Source: Candidatus Woesearchaeota archaeon (lineage in GTDB: Archaea; Nanobdellota; Nanobdellia; Woesearchaeales; WJKV01). Taken from it: 20,828 nucleotides of DNA. Positions 13,474-20,700 of the stretch are shown piece after piece. The position numbers and the translations under genes were made by a program. The notes under the pieces were generated by a model. It had not been told where the DNA came from. It searched no databases and worked only from the letters and a program-made list of their open reading frames with translations. Numbering within the stretch: the stretch's first letter is position 1; every line of letters begins with the position of its first letter. Where the stretch lies: positions 1-20,828 of the forward strand of contig JAHWIA010000002.1 of the NCBI GenBank assembly GCA_019322855.1, given 5' to 3'.

Positions 13474-14775
13474 ATGGCAAAGGAAAAAGAACTGATGCTG
13501 GCGCGGGGAACAAAGGATGTCCCGCCAGAAAAGAAGATATTGAAGCAAGAGATAGTTGACAAACTAAAATTGATCTTTGAGCAGTTCGGTTTCTCGCCAT
13601 TGGAAACTCCTGTCATTGAACGGTATAGTGTACTGGCTTCCAAATATGCAGGTGGAAGCGAGATATTGAAAGAAACCTTCAGTTTCAAGGATCAGGGAAA
13701 CAGAGAATTAGGATTAAGATATGATCTCACTGTTCCTTTCTGCCGTTTTGTCGGCATGAACAAGACATTGAAGATGCCATTCAAACGCTATCAGATAGGA
13801 AGAGTCTATCGAGACGGCCCGATAAAATCCGGAAGGATGAGAGAGTTCTGGCAATGCGATGTCGATGTTGTAGGTTCCAAATCAATGATGGCTGACGCAG
13901 AATGCATAGCTATCGCGCAGAGAGTTTTCCAGGAACTGAAGCTGGATGTCATCATAAAGTTCAGTACAAGAAAGATCCTAAATAGTTTGATGAAGTATGC
14001 AGGTGTGACTAAGCAGATGACAGCCATACTTACCATTGATAAATTGAACAAGATAGGAATCGATGGTGTGGAAGATGAGTTGAAAGAAAAAGGAATAAGT
14101 GATGAAAGCATCGCAAAATTGAAAGGCATTATTCTTATGACAGGTACGAATGAAGAGAAACTGGAATTCTTAAAAGGTCTGACTACTGATGAAGAAGGCA
14201 AAGAAGGGATAAAGGATGTTGAAGACATCTTATCTTATCTGCCGAATAAGAGTAATATTGAATTCGATCTCACACTAGCAAGAGGTCTTGCATATTATAC
14301 AGGTCCAGTATTTGAAGTTTATCTGAAAGACATAAAGAAATTTGGATCTTCATTAGCAGGAGGAGGAAGATATGATAAGATGATAGGTGAATTTCTAGGA
14401 ATGAAAGATGAAGAAGCTTACCCTGCAACAGGAATAAGTTTTGGCCTAGAACCAATCAGTGTTGTTCTGGAAAAAGAAGGAATAAAGAAAGTAAAGAAGA
14501 CAGTTACACAAGTTTTCATCATTCCAATCGGCACGCAGAAAGAATCTTTTGAGATTGCATTAAGACTAAGAAGACAAGGTTTGAATGTTGACATAGATAT
14601 CAATAGAAGGGGAATCAGCAAGAACCTGAACTATGCAAACAATTACGACATACCTTATGTTATCTTCATAGGAGAAGAAGAATTAAAAGATAAGAAAGTT
14701 AAATTAAAAGACATGCGTTCTGGAAAGGAAGAGCTTGTAGATGTAGAGGAAATTAAAAAGAAGATCAAGCTGTAA
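13474..14775 (+). CDS. hisS: histidyl-tRNA synthetase
   Basis: A 433-aa class II aminoacyl-tRNA synthetase that charges tRNA-His, whose gene lies just upstream. RGTKDVPPE (11-19) opens the catalytic domain. Motif 2 is FKRYQIGRVYRDG to FWQCDVDVVG (103-134), and the histidine-specific loop is LARGLAYYTGPVFEV (268-282) with Arg270. GGGRYDKMIGEFLG and the motif 3 region ATGISFGLEPI (318-328) follow. The C-terminal anticodon-binding domain begins near VTQVFIIPIGTQKE and includes RRQGLNVDIDINRRGISK. Motif 3 usually ends in an Arg that contacts ATP; here Pro occupies that place. Length is normal for the family. The ATG has a weak AAGGT upstream. It is convergent with the methionine aminopeptidase gene. 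Confidence 0.96.
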   Translation: MAKEKELMLARGTKDVPPEKKILKQEIVDKLKLIFEQFGFSPLETPVIERYSVLASKYAGGSEILKETFSFKDQGNRELGLRYDLTVPFCRFVGMNKTLKMPFKRYQIGRVYRDGPIKSGRMREFWQCDVDVVGSKSMMADAECIAIAQRVFQELKLDVIIKFSTRKILNSLMKYAGVTKQMTAILTIDKLNKIGIDGVEDELKEKGISDESIAKLKGIILMTGTNEEKLEFLKGLTTDEEGKEGIKDVEDILSYLPNKSNIEFDLTLARGLAYYTGPVFEVYLKDIKKFGSSLAGGGRYDKMIGEFLGMKDEEAYPATGISFGLEPISVVLEKEGIKKVKKTVTQVFIIPIGTQKESFEIALRLRRQGLNVDIDINRRGISKNLNYANNYDIPYVIFIGEEELKDKKVKLKDMRSGKEELVDVEEIKKKIKL

Positions 14776-14801
14776 TCTCATCATTCATATAAATTCTTAA
14801 T

Positions 14802-15686
14802 TTATTCTTTCAACTTAGTAAGAACTAGACAATCTTTCTTCCGGACTATAAGAGAATGTTCGGTCTGGCTGATCATGCCTCCCCCCATTTCAGGAAGAGG
14901 AGGATATTCTTTTGCAATCTTATTTCGCACAAGCTCTCGCATTCCTAATTCAACTCCTTTTGCCTTGATCCACCTTTTTGCAAAAGGCATGCCTTCGAAG
15001 ACAAGCGCTTCTCTGAGTACATCCCGGGCATAACTGCTCCTGACATTCCTTTCGTTTATGATTGCAAAAATCTCTGCATGATGACTTTCCTTTATAGCTC
15101 CTTGTCCATTGGTCGCAAACGGTTCGATTGCAATTATATCGTCTTCGCAAAGTTCAGTATCATCACCAGTGTCTATATTCGGAATTGTAGGATATACATG
15201 AGTTTCATAAAGTTCAAGCCCATGCCCTGAAAGATTTGAGATTGGAAGAAAACCTTTTGCCTTTATCGCATTCTGTATAGTCGCGCCTATCTCTCCTAAT
15301 GTTGTTCCTTCTTTCACTATTTTTATTGCAGCATCAAGAGCTTCCTCGCTCGCTTTTACCAAATCATCATACTTTCCGCTCAAATCAACAGTGCACGCAG
15401 TATCTCCTATCGCACCGTTCACATGCGCGCCGACATCCAGTTTCACTAACTGATCAGAAAAGACTGTTTCTTCATTTCTTGCAGGAGTATAGTGTGCTGC
15501 AATATCATTCATTCCAATATTCACAGGAAATGCAGGAAAACCTCCAAGATCTTGTATCTTTTGTTCTATCTGTTCTGCAACATCTAATAATTTAACACCT
15601 GGCTTAATCAATTTTCTACCATACTCGCGAGCTTTTGCAGCGATCTGTCCTGCCTTTTTCCAGTCTTCTAGATTCTCTATGGTCAT
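14802..15686 (-). CDS. map: methionine aminopeptidase, type II
   Basis: A 294-aa archaeal methionine aminopeptidase, which removes the initiator Met from new proteins at the ribosome. The two-metal site is complete: Asp84 in KLDVGAHVNG, Asp95 in GDTACTVDL, His155 in LSGHGLELYE, Glu188 in IAIEPFA and Glu276 in SQTEHSLIV. His65 in IAAHYTP is the expected substrate-binding His. The helical insertion between His155 and the last Glu (about 205-260) marks type II; archaeal enzymes lack the N-terminal extension of eukaryotic MetAP2, and so does this one. The ATG lies one base after the stop of the beta-CASP nuclease gene, so the two are probably co-transcribed. Confidence 0.96.
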   Translation of the reverse strand: MTIENLEDWKKAGQIAAKAREYGRKLIKPGVKLLDVAEQIEQKIQDLGGFPAFPVNIGMNDIAAHYTPARNEETVFSDQLVKLDVGAHVNGAIGDTACTVDLSGKYDDLVKASEEALDAAIKIVKEGTTLGEIGATIQNAIKAKGFLPISNLSGHGLELYETHVYPTIPNIDTGDDTELCEDDIIAIEPFATNGQGAIKESHHAEIFAIINERNVRSSYARDVLREALVFEGMPFAKRWIKAKGVELGMRELVRNKIAKEYPPLPEMGGGMISQTEHSLIVRKKDCLVLTKLKE

Positions 15687-15687
15687 T

Positions 15688-16971
15688 CTAAACCTCTATT
15701 GTCTCTCCTGTTTTCGGTGTGAAAACCTTCCTATCTTTAAATGTTTCTGCCAGAGCCTCTACTGCATCAGGATCTCCATGATCTAATATTAATATTGAAG
15801 GATCGACCTGTTTGATAAGATCGATCAAACCTTGCCTTCCTGCGTGCGCACTGAAATCAAAAGCATCAATCGAACATTCCACATAACGCTCTTTCTTTCC
15901 AATTATACAGCTTTTCCTCTCTTTCAGATTCCTGCCATTAGTGCCTTTTGCCTGATAGCCAGTGAGTATGACTCCGCTCTTTGGATCGTTATACACATCT
16001 TCAATATATCCCATGATAGGGCCGCCAGTCACCATCCCGCTCGTTGTAATCACAATGCACGGCTCCTTGATTAATTTTTTCCTGTCCCTGGGCTCTACAT
16101 ACTTTACCTTGTCAACTGCATTCAACAATGCGTCCGGATCCCGCAGACTACTAGGATCTTCCAAGAACCTATTGGTCACTTCTTTTGCCATACCATCCAG
16201 GTATATAGGAACATTAAATTCTCTTTTCGCAAGAAGAAGCAGGATCTCCTGCGCCCTGCCTACTGCAAAAGAAGCGATTAATGCTCTTCCGCCTCTATCC
16301 ACTATTTCCTGCACTCTGTCCAAGAATTTGTTTTCAGAAACTTCTCTTGGAGAATGATTCTCATCACCATACGTACTTTCACATATCATGATGTCTGATT
16401 TCGGCAACAGATCTATCTTTTTCAATAATTGTGTATCTATCGTATTTATATCTCCTGTATACAAAAGACTTCTGCCGTCTATCTTAAGGAATATGCAGCT
16501 GCTTCCAGGGATGTGTCCTGCGTCAAATAATTCAAACTCCACATCTTCTATCTTCCCTTTCCTGTGGATTTTCATTAATTTCATCATGTTCTCCACTTTT
16601 TCCAGATCATATTCATTATAACCTGCATGCTGTTGTTTGAAAGATTGAATCTTTAAAGAATCCTTTAACAGAATCTCAGTTATCGCCTTGGTTTCTTGAG
16701 TACAGAAGATAGGACAGTTCATGCCAAAATGATCAAACAAAGGCAATGCACCAGTATGATCAAGATGAGCATGTGAAATAAATACAGCTTTTATACTCTT
16801 GAAATCAATCTTTGCAGGCAGTTGTACAAATTGATCTTCGAATCTAGAAATATTATCAGGATACTCAACAACCTCCCCAACTTTTATGCCGCTATCCAGC
16901 AAATATTTGTCATCAATCTCAATACAGCTTCTTCCTACTTCCTGGCCAGCTCCGTGAAATTCTATCTTCAT
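15688..16971 (-). CDS. beta-CASP ribonuclease, aCPSF2-like
   Basis: A 427-aa metallo-beta-lactamase/beta-CASP nuclease. The metal site reads SHAHLDHTGALP (66-77; His67, His69, Asp71, His72), with His153 in AGHIPGS and Asp174 in YTGDIN. The beta-CASP part has CESTYGD, ASFAVGRAQE, the TTSGM segment and SAHAGR near the C-terminus. It lacks N-terminal KH domains, so it is not aCPSF1; length and layout fit aCPSF2, with archaeal RNase J the alternative. Such enzymes cut or trim RNA 3' ends or degrade 5'-monophosphate RNA. The start is ATG 16971, supported by GGTGAT four bases upstream; the frame itself reaches a GTG at 16980. It lies 28 nt after the DUF1385 gene and one base before the methionine aminopeptidase gene. 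Confidence 0.9.
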   Translation of the reverse strand: MKIEFHGAGQEVGRSCIEIDDKYLLDSGIKVGEVVEYPDNISRFEDQFVQLPAKIDFKSIKAVFISHAHLDHTGALPLFDHFGMNCPIFCTQETKAITEILLKDSLKIQSFKQQHAGYNEYDLEKVENMMKLMKIHRKGKIEDVEFELFDAGHIPGSSCIFLKIDGRSLLYTGDINTIDTQLLKKIDLLPKSDIMICESTYGDENHSPREVSENKFLDRVQEIVDRGGRALIASFAVGRAQEILLLLAKREFNVPIYLDGMAKEVTNRFLEDPSSLRDPDALLNAVDKVKYVEPRDRKKLIKEPCIVITTSGMVTGGPIMGYIEDVYNDPKSGVILTGYQAKGTNGRNLKERKSCIIGKKERYVECSIDAFDFSAHAGRQGLIDLIKQVDPSILILDHGDPDAVEALAETFKDRKVFTPKTGETIEV

Positions 16972-16999
16972 AACAATCACCCTCTTTTTTTATTTGAAA

Positions 17000-17857
17000 T
17001 CAACAAACTGCCTTCAATGCTTTTATCGCAACTTCTATCTGCTTATTGTCAGGCTCTCGGGTTGTCAATAACTGCATGGCAAGCCCTGGCGCCACCAAAA
17101 TCTTTACAACAGGATTATTATAGTATTTGGAACTCCATCTTATGAACTCGTAAGAAAGTCCTGCAATCACAGGTATGAAAGCAAGCCTGATCAATAACTT
17201 GACTACCCAGCTAGGGCTGGTTACCAATGAAAACAGCAAGATAGACAATGCCAATACAATAATTATGAAAGTGGTTCCACACCTTGGATGCAGACAGCTG
17301 AACTTTTTCGCATTTTTAACAGTGAGTTTCTTCCCGCTTTCGTAGCAGAAAACAGACTTATGCTCTGCTCCATGATATTGGAACATCCTTTTTACATCCT
17401 TCATAAAACTTATTCCTCCTATGTATGCGAAAAATACACCGATTCTTATTACACCATCTATCAGATTGAATAGAACACCGTCAGATTCTGTGACTAATCT
17501 TGTCAAGAACAAAGGCAGGACAATGAACAAACCCACTGCAAGCAATGCAGCCACTCCAATGGTCAGTGCAATCGCACCCTTGCTTAGTTTCTCTTCTTTC
17601 TTGTCAATAGACTGGTTTGCGCTATAGCTCAGGGCATTTATTCCCATCACCATAGTATCTATTAATACAAAAATCCCTCTGATGAAACGTATCCTAAAAA
17701 AAATATTCCTGTGGAAGGAAGAATCAAGCTTTTGCTTTTTAACAGTAATCTTCTTGTTCGGCTTTCTGACTGCGATCGCAAGTTTCTTCTTGCTCTTCAT
17801 CATCACGCCTTCAATAACTGCCTGCCCCCCTATGGCCTGCTTGGTCTTTTTCTTCAT
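17000..17857 (-). CDS. DUF1385 (YqhQ-type) membrane protein
   Basis: A 285-aa protein of the DUF1385 family, whose biochemical role is not known to me. Family signatures are GGQAVIEGVMMK (10-21), FIRGIFVLIDTMVMG, YHGAEHKSVFCYE (about 160-172) and LHPRCGTTF; the conserved His, Glu and Cys suggest a metal site at the membrane. Membrane helices lie near GAIALTIGVAALLAVGLFIV, IRIGVFFAYIGGISF, FIIIVLALSILLFSLV and LLIRLAFIPVIAGLSYEF. It heads a minus-strand run with the beta-CASP nuclease and methionine aminopeptidase. TTTAAATA 27 nt before the ATG suggests a leaderless transcript. Family members occur widely in bacteria, so exchange between domains at some time is possible. Confidence 0.9.
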   Translation of the reverse strand: MKKKTKQAIGGQAVIEGVMMKSKKKLAIAVRKPNKKITVKKQKLDSSFHRNIFFRIRFIRGIFVLIDTMVMGINALSYSANQSIDKKEEKLSKGAIALTIGVAALLAVGLFIVLPLFLTRLVTESDGVLFNLIDGVIRIGVFFAYIGGISFMKDVKRMFQYHGAEHKSVFCYESGKKLTVKNAKKFSCLHPRCGTTFIIIVLALSILLFSLVTSPSWVVKLLIRLAFIPVIAGLSYEFIRWSSKYYNNPVVKILVAPGLAMQLLTTREPDNKQIEVAIKALKAVC

Positions 17858-17880
17858 GATCTCTTTCCAATTGATATTTG

Positions 17881-17888
17881 TATTTAAA
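17881..17888 (-). promoter_or_regulatory. TATA-like box of the DUF1385 operon
   Basis: TTTAAATA on the minus strand, centred about 27 nt before the ATG. It sits 15 nt from the TATA-like box of the divergent gene. Confidence 0.45.
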
Positions 17889-17902
17889 GCTTGTGCAATA
17901 TA

Positions 17903-17910
17903 TTTATATT
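17903..17910 (+). promoter_or_regulatory. TATA-like box of the HEPN-like gene
   Basis: TTTATATT, centred about 27 nt before ATG 17933, supports that start over the in-frame ATG at 17891 and implies a leaderless transcript. Confidence 0.45.
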
Positions 17911-17932
17911 AGAAATCACATTCCTTTCCGGT

Positions 17933-18652
17933 ATGAAAACAGCAATGCTGAACAATCTTTCTGAACTAAAGAAATGCATCAGACTAGGCACAGAGAAGAA
18001 GAGCAGTTCTCTTCATGACTTCAATAGCACAAGGGCACAATACTACAAGAATCTTGGAAAAACAAAACTTAACGAGCTCTTGTCGCAAATCAATGACCTG
18101 CCTAAATCCAACCAGATAATGGAGATTACAAACCTTTTGCTAGAGATCATAGATAAATATCCTGATCAACATGATCAAGAGGAACTGAAAAGCAAGATTG
18201 AAAAAATAGAAGGACTGATTAATTCTTTAGAGATGAAGGAAAAGCAAAAGATAAGATTTGATTTGCCTGTTATCCCCGCATCTATAAAACCAGAATTGTT
18301 ATCTGACATGGAAGAGATGCAGCTCTGTTTTGATAATGGATGCTATAAAGCAGCTGTAATCTTGTCAGCAAAGATTCTAGAAGCTTCGTTGCACAGGGCT
18401 TATTATGAAAAAACAGGAAAAGATCTTATAGAGACAAGTCCGGGCATAGGGTTAGGAAAGATAGTTGCCAAATTATCAGACCAAGGCATTGACCTAGGTC
18501 CAGGCACAAATGAACAGATACATCTGATAAACAAGGTAAGGATAAGTTCTGTGCACAAGCAGAACACTGTTTTCCAGCCGTCAAAAGAACAGGCTCACGC
18601 CACAATACTTTTCACACTAGATCTTCTGAATAAGATTTTCAAGAAAAAGTAG
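17933..18652 (+). CDS. helical protein with DUF4145/HEPN-like C-terminal domain
   Basis: A 239-aa soluble, mostly helical protein. The N-terminal 110 residues are charged and look like a helical bundle or coiled coil (NEL to the end of KIEKIEGLINSLEMKEKQK). From about residue 120 the text follows the DUF4145/HEPN pattern: EEMQLCFDNGCYKAAVILSA then KILEASLHRAYYEKTG, a helix GIGLGKIVAKLSDQGIDLG, and VRISSVHKQN with Arg203 and His208 in the R-x4-H spacing of HEPN ribonucleases. SKEQAHATILFTLDLLNKIF closes the fold. Family assignment is by eye and the activity is unproven. Some DUF4145 proteins occur in restriction or defence loci, but no partner of that kind is nearby. It is divergent from the DUF1385 gene. 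Confidence 0.72.
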   Translation: MKTAMLNNLSELKKCIRLGTEKKSSSLHDFNSTRAQYYKNLGKTKLNELLSQINDLPKSNQIMEITNLLLEIIDKYPDQHDQEELKSKIEKIEGLINSLEMKEKQKIRFDLPVIPASIKPELLSDMEEMQLCFDNGCYKAAVILSAKILEASLHRAYYEKTGKDLIETSPGIGLGKIVAKLSDQGIDLGPGTNEQIHLINKVRISSVHKQNTVFQPSKEQAHATILFTLDLLNKIFKKK

Positions 18653-18666
18653 AAAAAAAGAAAAAA
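18652..18666 (-). terminator. T-rich terminator after the lipoprotein gene
   Basis: The minus strand reads TTTTTTCTTTTTTTC right after the lipoprotein stop. It is identical over 15 bases to the tract at 11740-11754. Confidence 0.5.
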
Positions 18667-18667
18667 T

Positions 18668-19336
18668 TTAACTGTATCTGTCTATGAAATTTCTTTTGGC
18701 AGTCTGGCAGATTTCCATGCTCATTGGACAGTATAGGAAAGTAACTTCTCCCCTATCCCATTGGTAAGCGAATGGAATATCTCCGCAGTTAGGATTGCCG
18801 ACGCATACAGGCGTATTCTTGAAGATCAGATTGCTCGTTGGTTTGATAGGAAGCACTATCTGCTTACTATCCTTTATTGCGACAGATCCATAGTGTTCTA
18901 TTGAAAGGATGTCATCGAATCCTACCCACCATCTTCTGATCCTGTAGCCAAGCTCAAATCCGAATCTGTCTTCTGCTGCAATGTCCAGCAAGAACTGTGG
19001 CGGCTGATCATCATTTGTTGCGCCTCTTTCAAAAGGTTCGCCATAAGTTTTCTTTGCAGTATTCACAAACTTCTCGATCTCAGTCATGCCTTCCATGGAT
19101 TCTTCTTCCTCTTCTGCAACTTCTTCTTCCATCATAGGTTCTTCCATTGGTTCTTCAACCATGATTGGTTCTTCCATAGGTATTTCTTCTGCAGGAGGAG
19201 GCATTTGTTCTTCCATCATCGGCTCTTCCATCATTGGTTCTTCTACTTCTTCAATAACTCCTGTGTCCATAGGCGCACAGCTCACTAAAAACATCAAAAC
19301 TACAATGATAGAAACTACAAGCATTAACTTTTGCAT
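18668..19336 (-). CDS. lipoprotein with acidic Met/Pro/Glu-rich stalk
   Basis: A 222-aa exported protein. The signal peptide MQKLMLVVSIIVVLMFLVSC ends in a lipobox-like LVSC (Cys20), so lipid anchoring is likely. Residues about 25-80 are repeats built of EEP, PMMEE and PMEE units, an acidic flexible stalk. The C-terminal globular part (about 85-222) has RRWWVGFDDILSIEHYG, CVGNPNCGDIPFAYQW and FLYCPMSMEICQTAKRN; its four Cys may form disulfides. I do not recognise the domain. ATG 19336 is chosen because AGAGGTGAT lies a few bases before it; the frame extends to 19381 without support. The pairing of an acidic stalk with a Cys-containing domain recalls the protein at 7345-8544. Confidence 0.8.
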   Translation of the reverse strand: MQKLMLVVSIIVVLMFLVSCAPMDTGVIEEVEEPMMEEPMMEEQMPPPAEEIPMEEPIMVEEPMEEPMMEEEVAEEEEESMEGMTEIEKFVNTAKKTYGEPFERGATNDDQPPQFLLDIAAEDRFGFELGYRIRRWWVGFDDILSIEHYGSVAIKDSKQIVLPIKPTSNLIFKNTPVCVGNPNCGDIPFAYQWDRGEVTFLYCPMSMEICQTAKRNFIDRYS

Positions 19337-19408
19337 TTTATCACCTCTAATTTTTGAAATATAATTTTCCTGATAAAACAATATGATACATGTATTTAAA
19401 CTCTTCGG

Positions 19409-20065
19409 TTAAAACGCTGTTAGCAAGTCTTTGAGGACCTTTTCAGGCTTTTTGGCATTGACGATTGCATTCGCTACAAGAACGCCGTTCGCACCGAGGT
19501 CTATAGCCTTCTTCACATCATCAAAGCCTCTAATTCCAGATCCTGCAATAACTCTGTTTCCTAAAGCTTTCACACACTTCTTTATTAGATTAGGTTTGAC
19601 CAAACTTATGCTTTTCTTTCCGCCTATAAGTTCTGGCAGTTCTATTGCAATAAAATCAGGTCTGAGGTTTGAAACCTTTTCTCCAAGACTCAATTTATCA
19701 ACACATACAATCACAGGAAAATCCAGTTTTTTTGCCCTTCTTATCGTCTTTTTTATGTCTTCGAGTTTCATCCTATGCTCTGAATGGTTTATTATCGCTC
19801 CTCTTGCACCAGCCTCAATAACAGATTCTAGCAAAACACTGCCAGTATTGGATCCGCAAGTTGTAGGATCTACATGTTGCGCAAATACAGGAATAGAAAC
19901 CTTGTCAGCAATCAATCGTATGTCTGCAGGCTGGACCGCAATCACCACATCAATATCAGTATCCTGGAAATCTACAGCTACTTTGTCAATTATTTTCGCC
20001 AGTCTTAAAGCTTTTTTTCCTGTTCCGTTCTCGTACGTCTTGAAGTTTACAATAAAGAGGGGCAT
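19409..20065 (-). CDS. tpiA: triosephosphate isomerase (archaeal type)
   Basis: A 218-aa enzyme interconverting dihydroxyacetone phosphate and glyceraldehyde 3-phosphate in glycolysis and gluconeogenesis. It is near the short archaeal length (about 220-230), against roughly 250 in bacteria. Catalytic residues are Asn7 and Lys9 in IVNFKTYE, His94 in IINHSEHRM and Glu142 in IAIELPELIG; the phosphate loops are AGSGIRG and ANGVLVANAIVNA. The ATG overlaps the stop of the NYN gene by one base (TAATG) and has GGAGG six bases upstream, inside the end of that gene, so translation is probably coupled. A TATA-like TTTAAATA between this gene and the lipoprotein suggests the latter is transcribed separately. 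Confidence 0.96.
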   Translation of the reverse strand: MPLFIVNFKTYENGTGKKALRLAKIIDKVAVDFQDTDIDVVIAVQPADIRLIADKVSIPVFAQHVDPTTCGSNTGSVLLESVIEAGARGAIINHSEHRMKLEDIKKTIRRAKKLDFPVIVCVDKLSLGEKVSNLRPDFIAIELPELIGGKKSISLVKPNLIKKCVKALGNRVIAGSGIRGFDDVKKAIDLGANGVLVANAIVNAKKPEKVLKDLLTAF

Positions 20066-20655
20066 TATTTCCTCCGTCTCGATCTTCTTGAAGAACTGCC
20101 TGAAGATTTTCTTTTAGGCCTTGATCTGTTTGAACTGCTAGGCCTGCTTCCATAAGACTTCAAAAGATATTTCTTATCCTGGTCCATGTCAGTAAACAGA
20201 TCTGCAGCTTCTTTCAGTTTGCTGCTGCTCGTCCTTCCAAAGCCAAGACATTCAACCCTGCAACCGAGAGCTTTTGCATGCTCAAGAAGGTCGACAAAAT
20301 CGCCATCTCCGCTAACCAGGACAATTACATCAAGCTTGTGCGCCATCCTCATTATGTCCATTGCAATACCGACATCCCAGTCTCCTTTTTTTGAGCCTCC
20401 GATAAAGACCTGTAGATCCTTAGCTTTTACTTCGAACCCTGTCGCTCCCAAAGCATCTCTAAAACCTTCTTCTCCTGGCTCGTCTGCCTTGACAACATAG
20501 CAAAACGCTCTTATCAACTTCCTTCCTGAAACAGATGTCTTAAGAATCTCCTTGAAATTGACTTTTGCATTATACAAATGTTTTGCACTATAGTAAAGAT
20601 TTTGTACGTCAACAAAAACTCCCACTCTCTGATCCTTGTGCTGTTGATTATTCAT
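20065..20655 (-). CDS. NYN-domain (LabA/DUF88-type) RNase-like protein
   Basis: A 196-aa protein with a PIN-like NYN domain at residues about 9-155. Acidic metal-site residues are in place: Asp16 and Asn19 in GVFVDVQNLYYSA, Asp92, Asp94 and Asp100 in KGDWDVGIAMDIM, Asp117 and Asp119 in SGDGDFVDLLEHA. The domain ends in GFGRTSSSKLKEAADLFTDM. A tail of about 30 residues is almost only Ser, Arg and Lys, fitting RNA or DNA binding. NYN proteins are thought to be endoribonucleases in RNA processing; the target is unknown. GGTGAT lies three bases before the ATG. The stop overlaps the ATG of triosephosphate isomerase. The thioredoxin reductase gene ends 45 bp upstream on the same strand. Confidence 0.9.
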   Translation of the reverse strand: MNNQQHKDQRVGVFVDVQNLYYSAKHLYNAKVNFKEILKTSVSGRKLIRAFCYVVKADEPGEEGFRDALGATGFEVKAKDLQVFIGGSKKGDWDVGIAMDIMRMAHKLDVIVLVSGDGDFVDLLEHAKALGCRVECLGFGRTSSSKLKEAADLFTDMDQDKKYLLKSYGSRPSSSNRSRPKRKSSGSSSRRSRRRK

Positions 20656-20700
20656 ATTATCACCTTACAATATTATTTTTTATTTTTTATTTTATGTTTA

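Noticed and set aside
13319..13600. 93-aa minus-strand frame covering the tRNA-His/hisS spacer and the start of hisS
   Set aside because: Hydrophobic low-complexity translation, overlaps hisS, and better explained by the T-rich spacer.
19431..20117. 228-aa open frame on the plus strand across triosephosphate isomerase and the NYN gene end
   Set aside because: Antisense to two clear genes, low-complexity Ser/Phe/Ile translation, no start signals.
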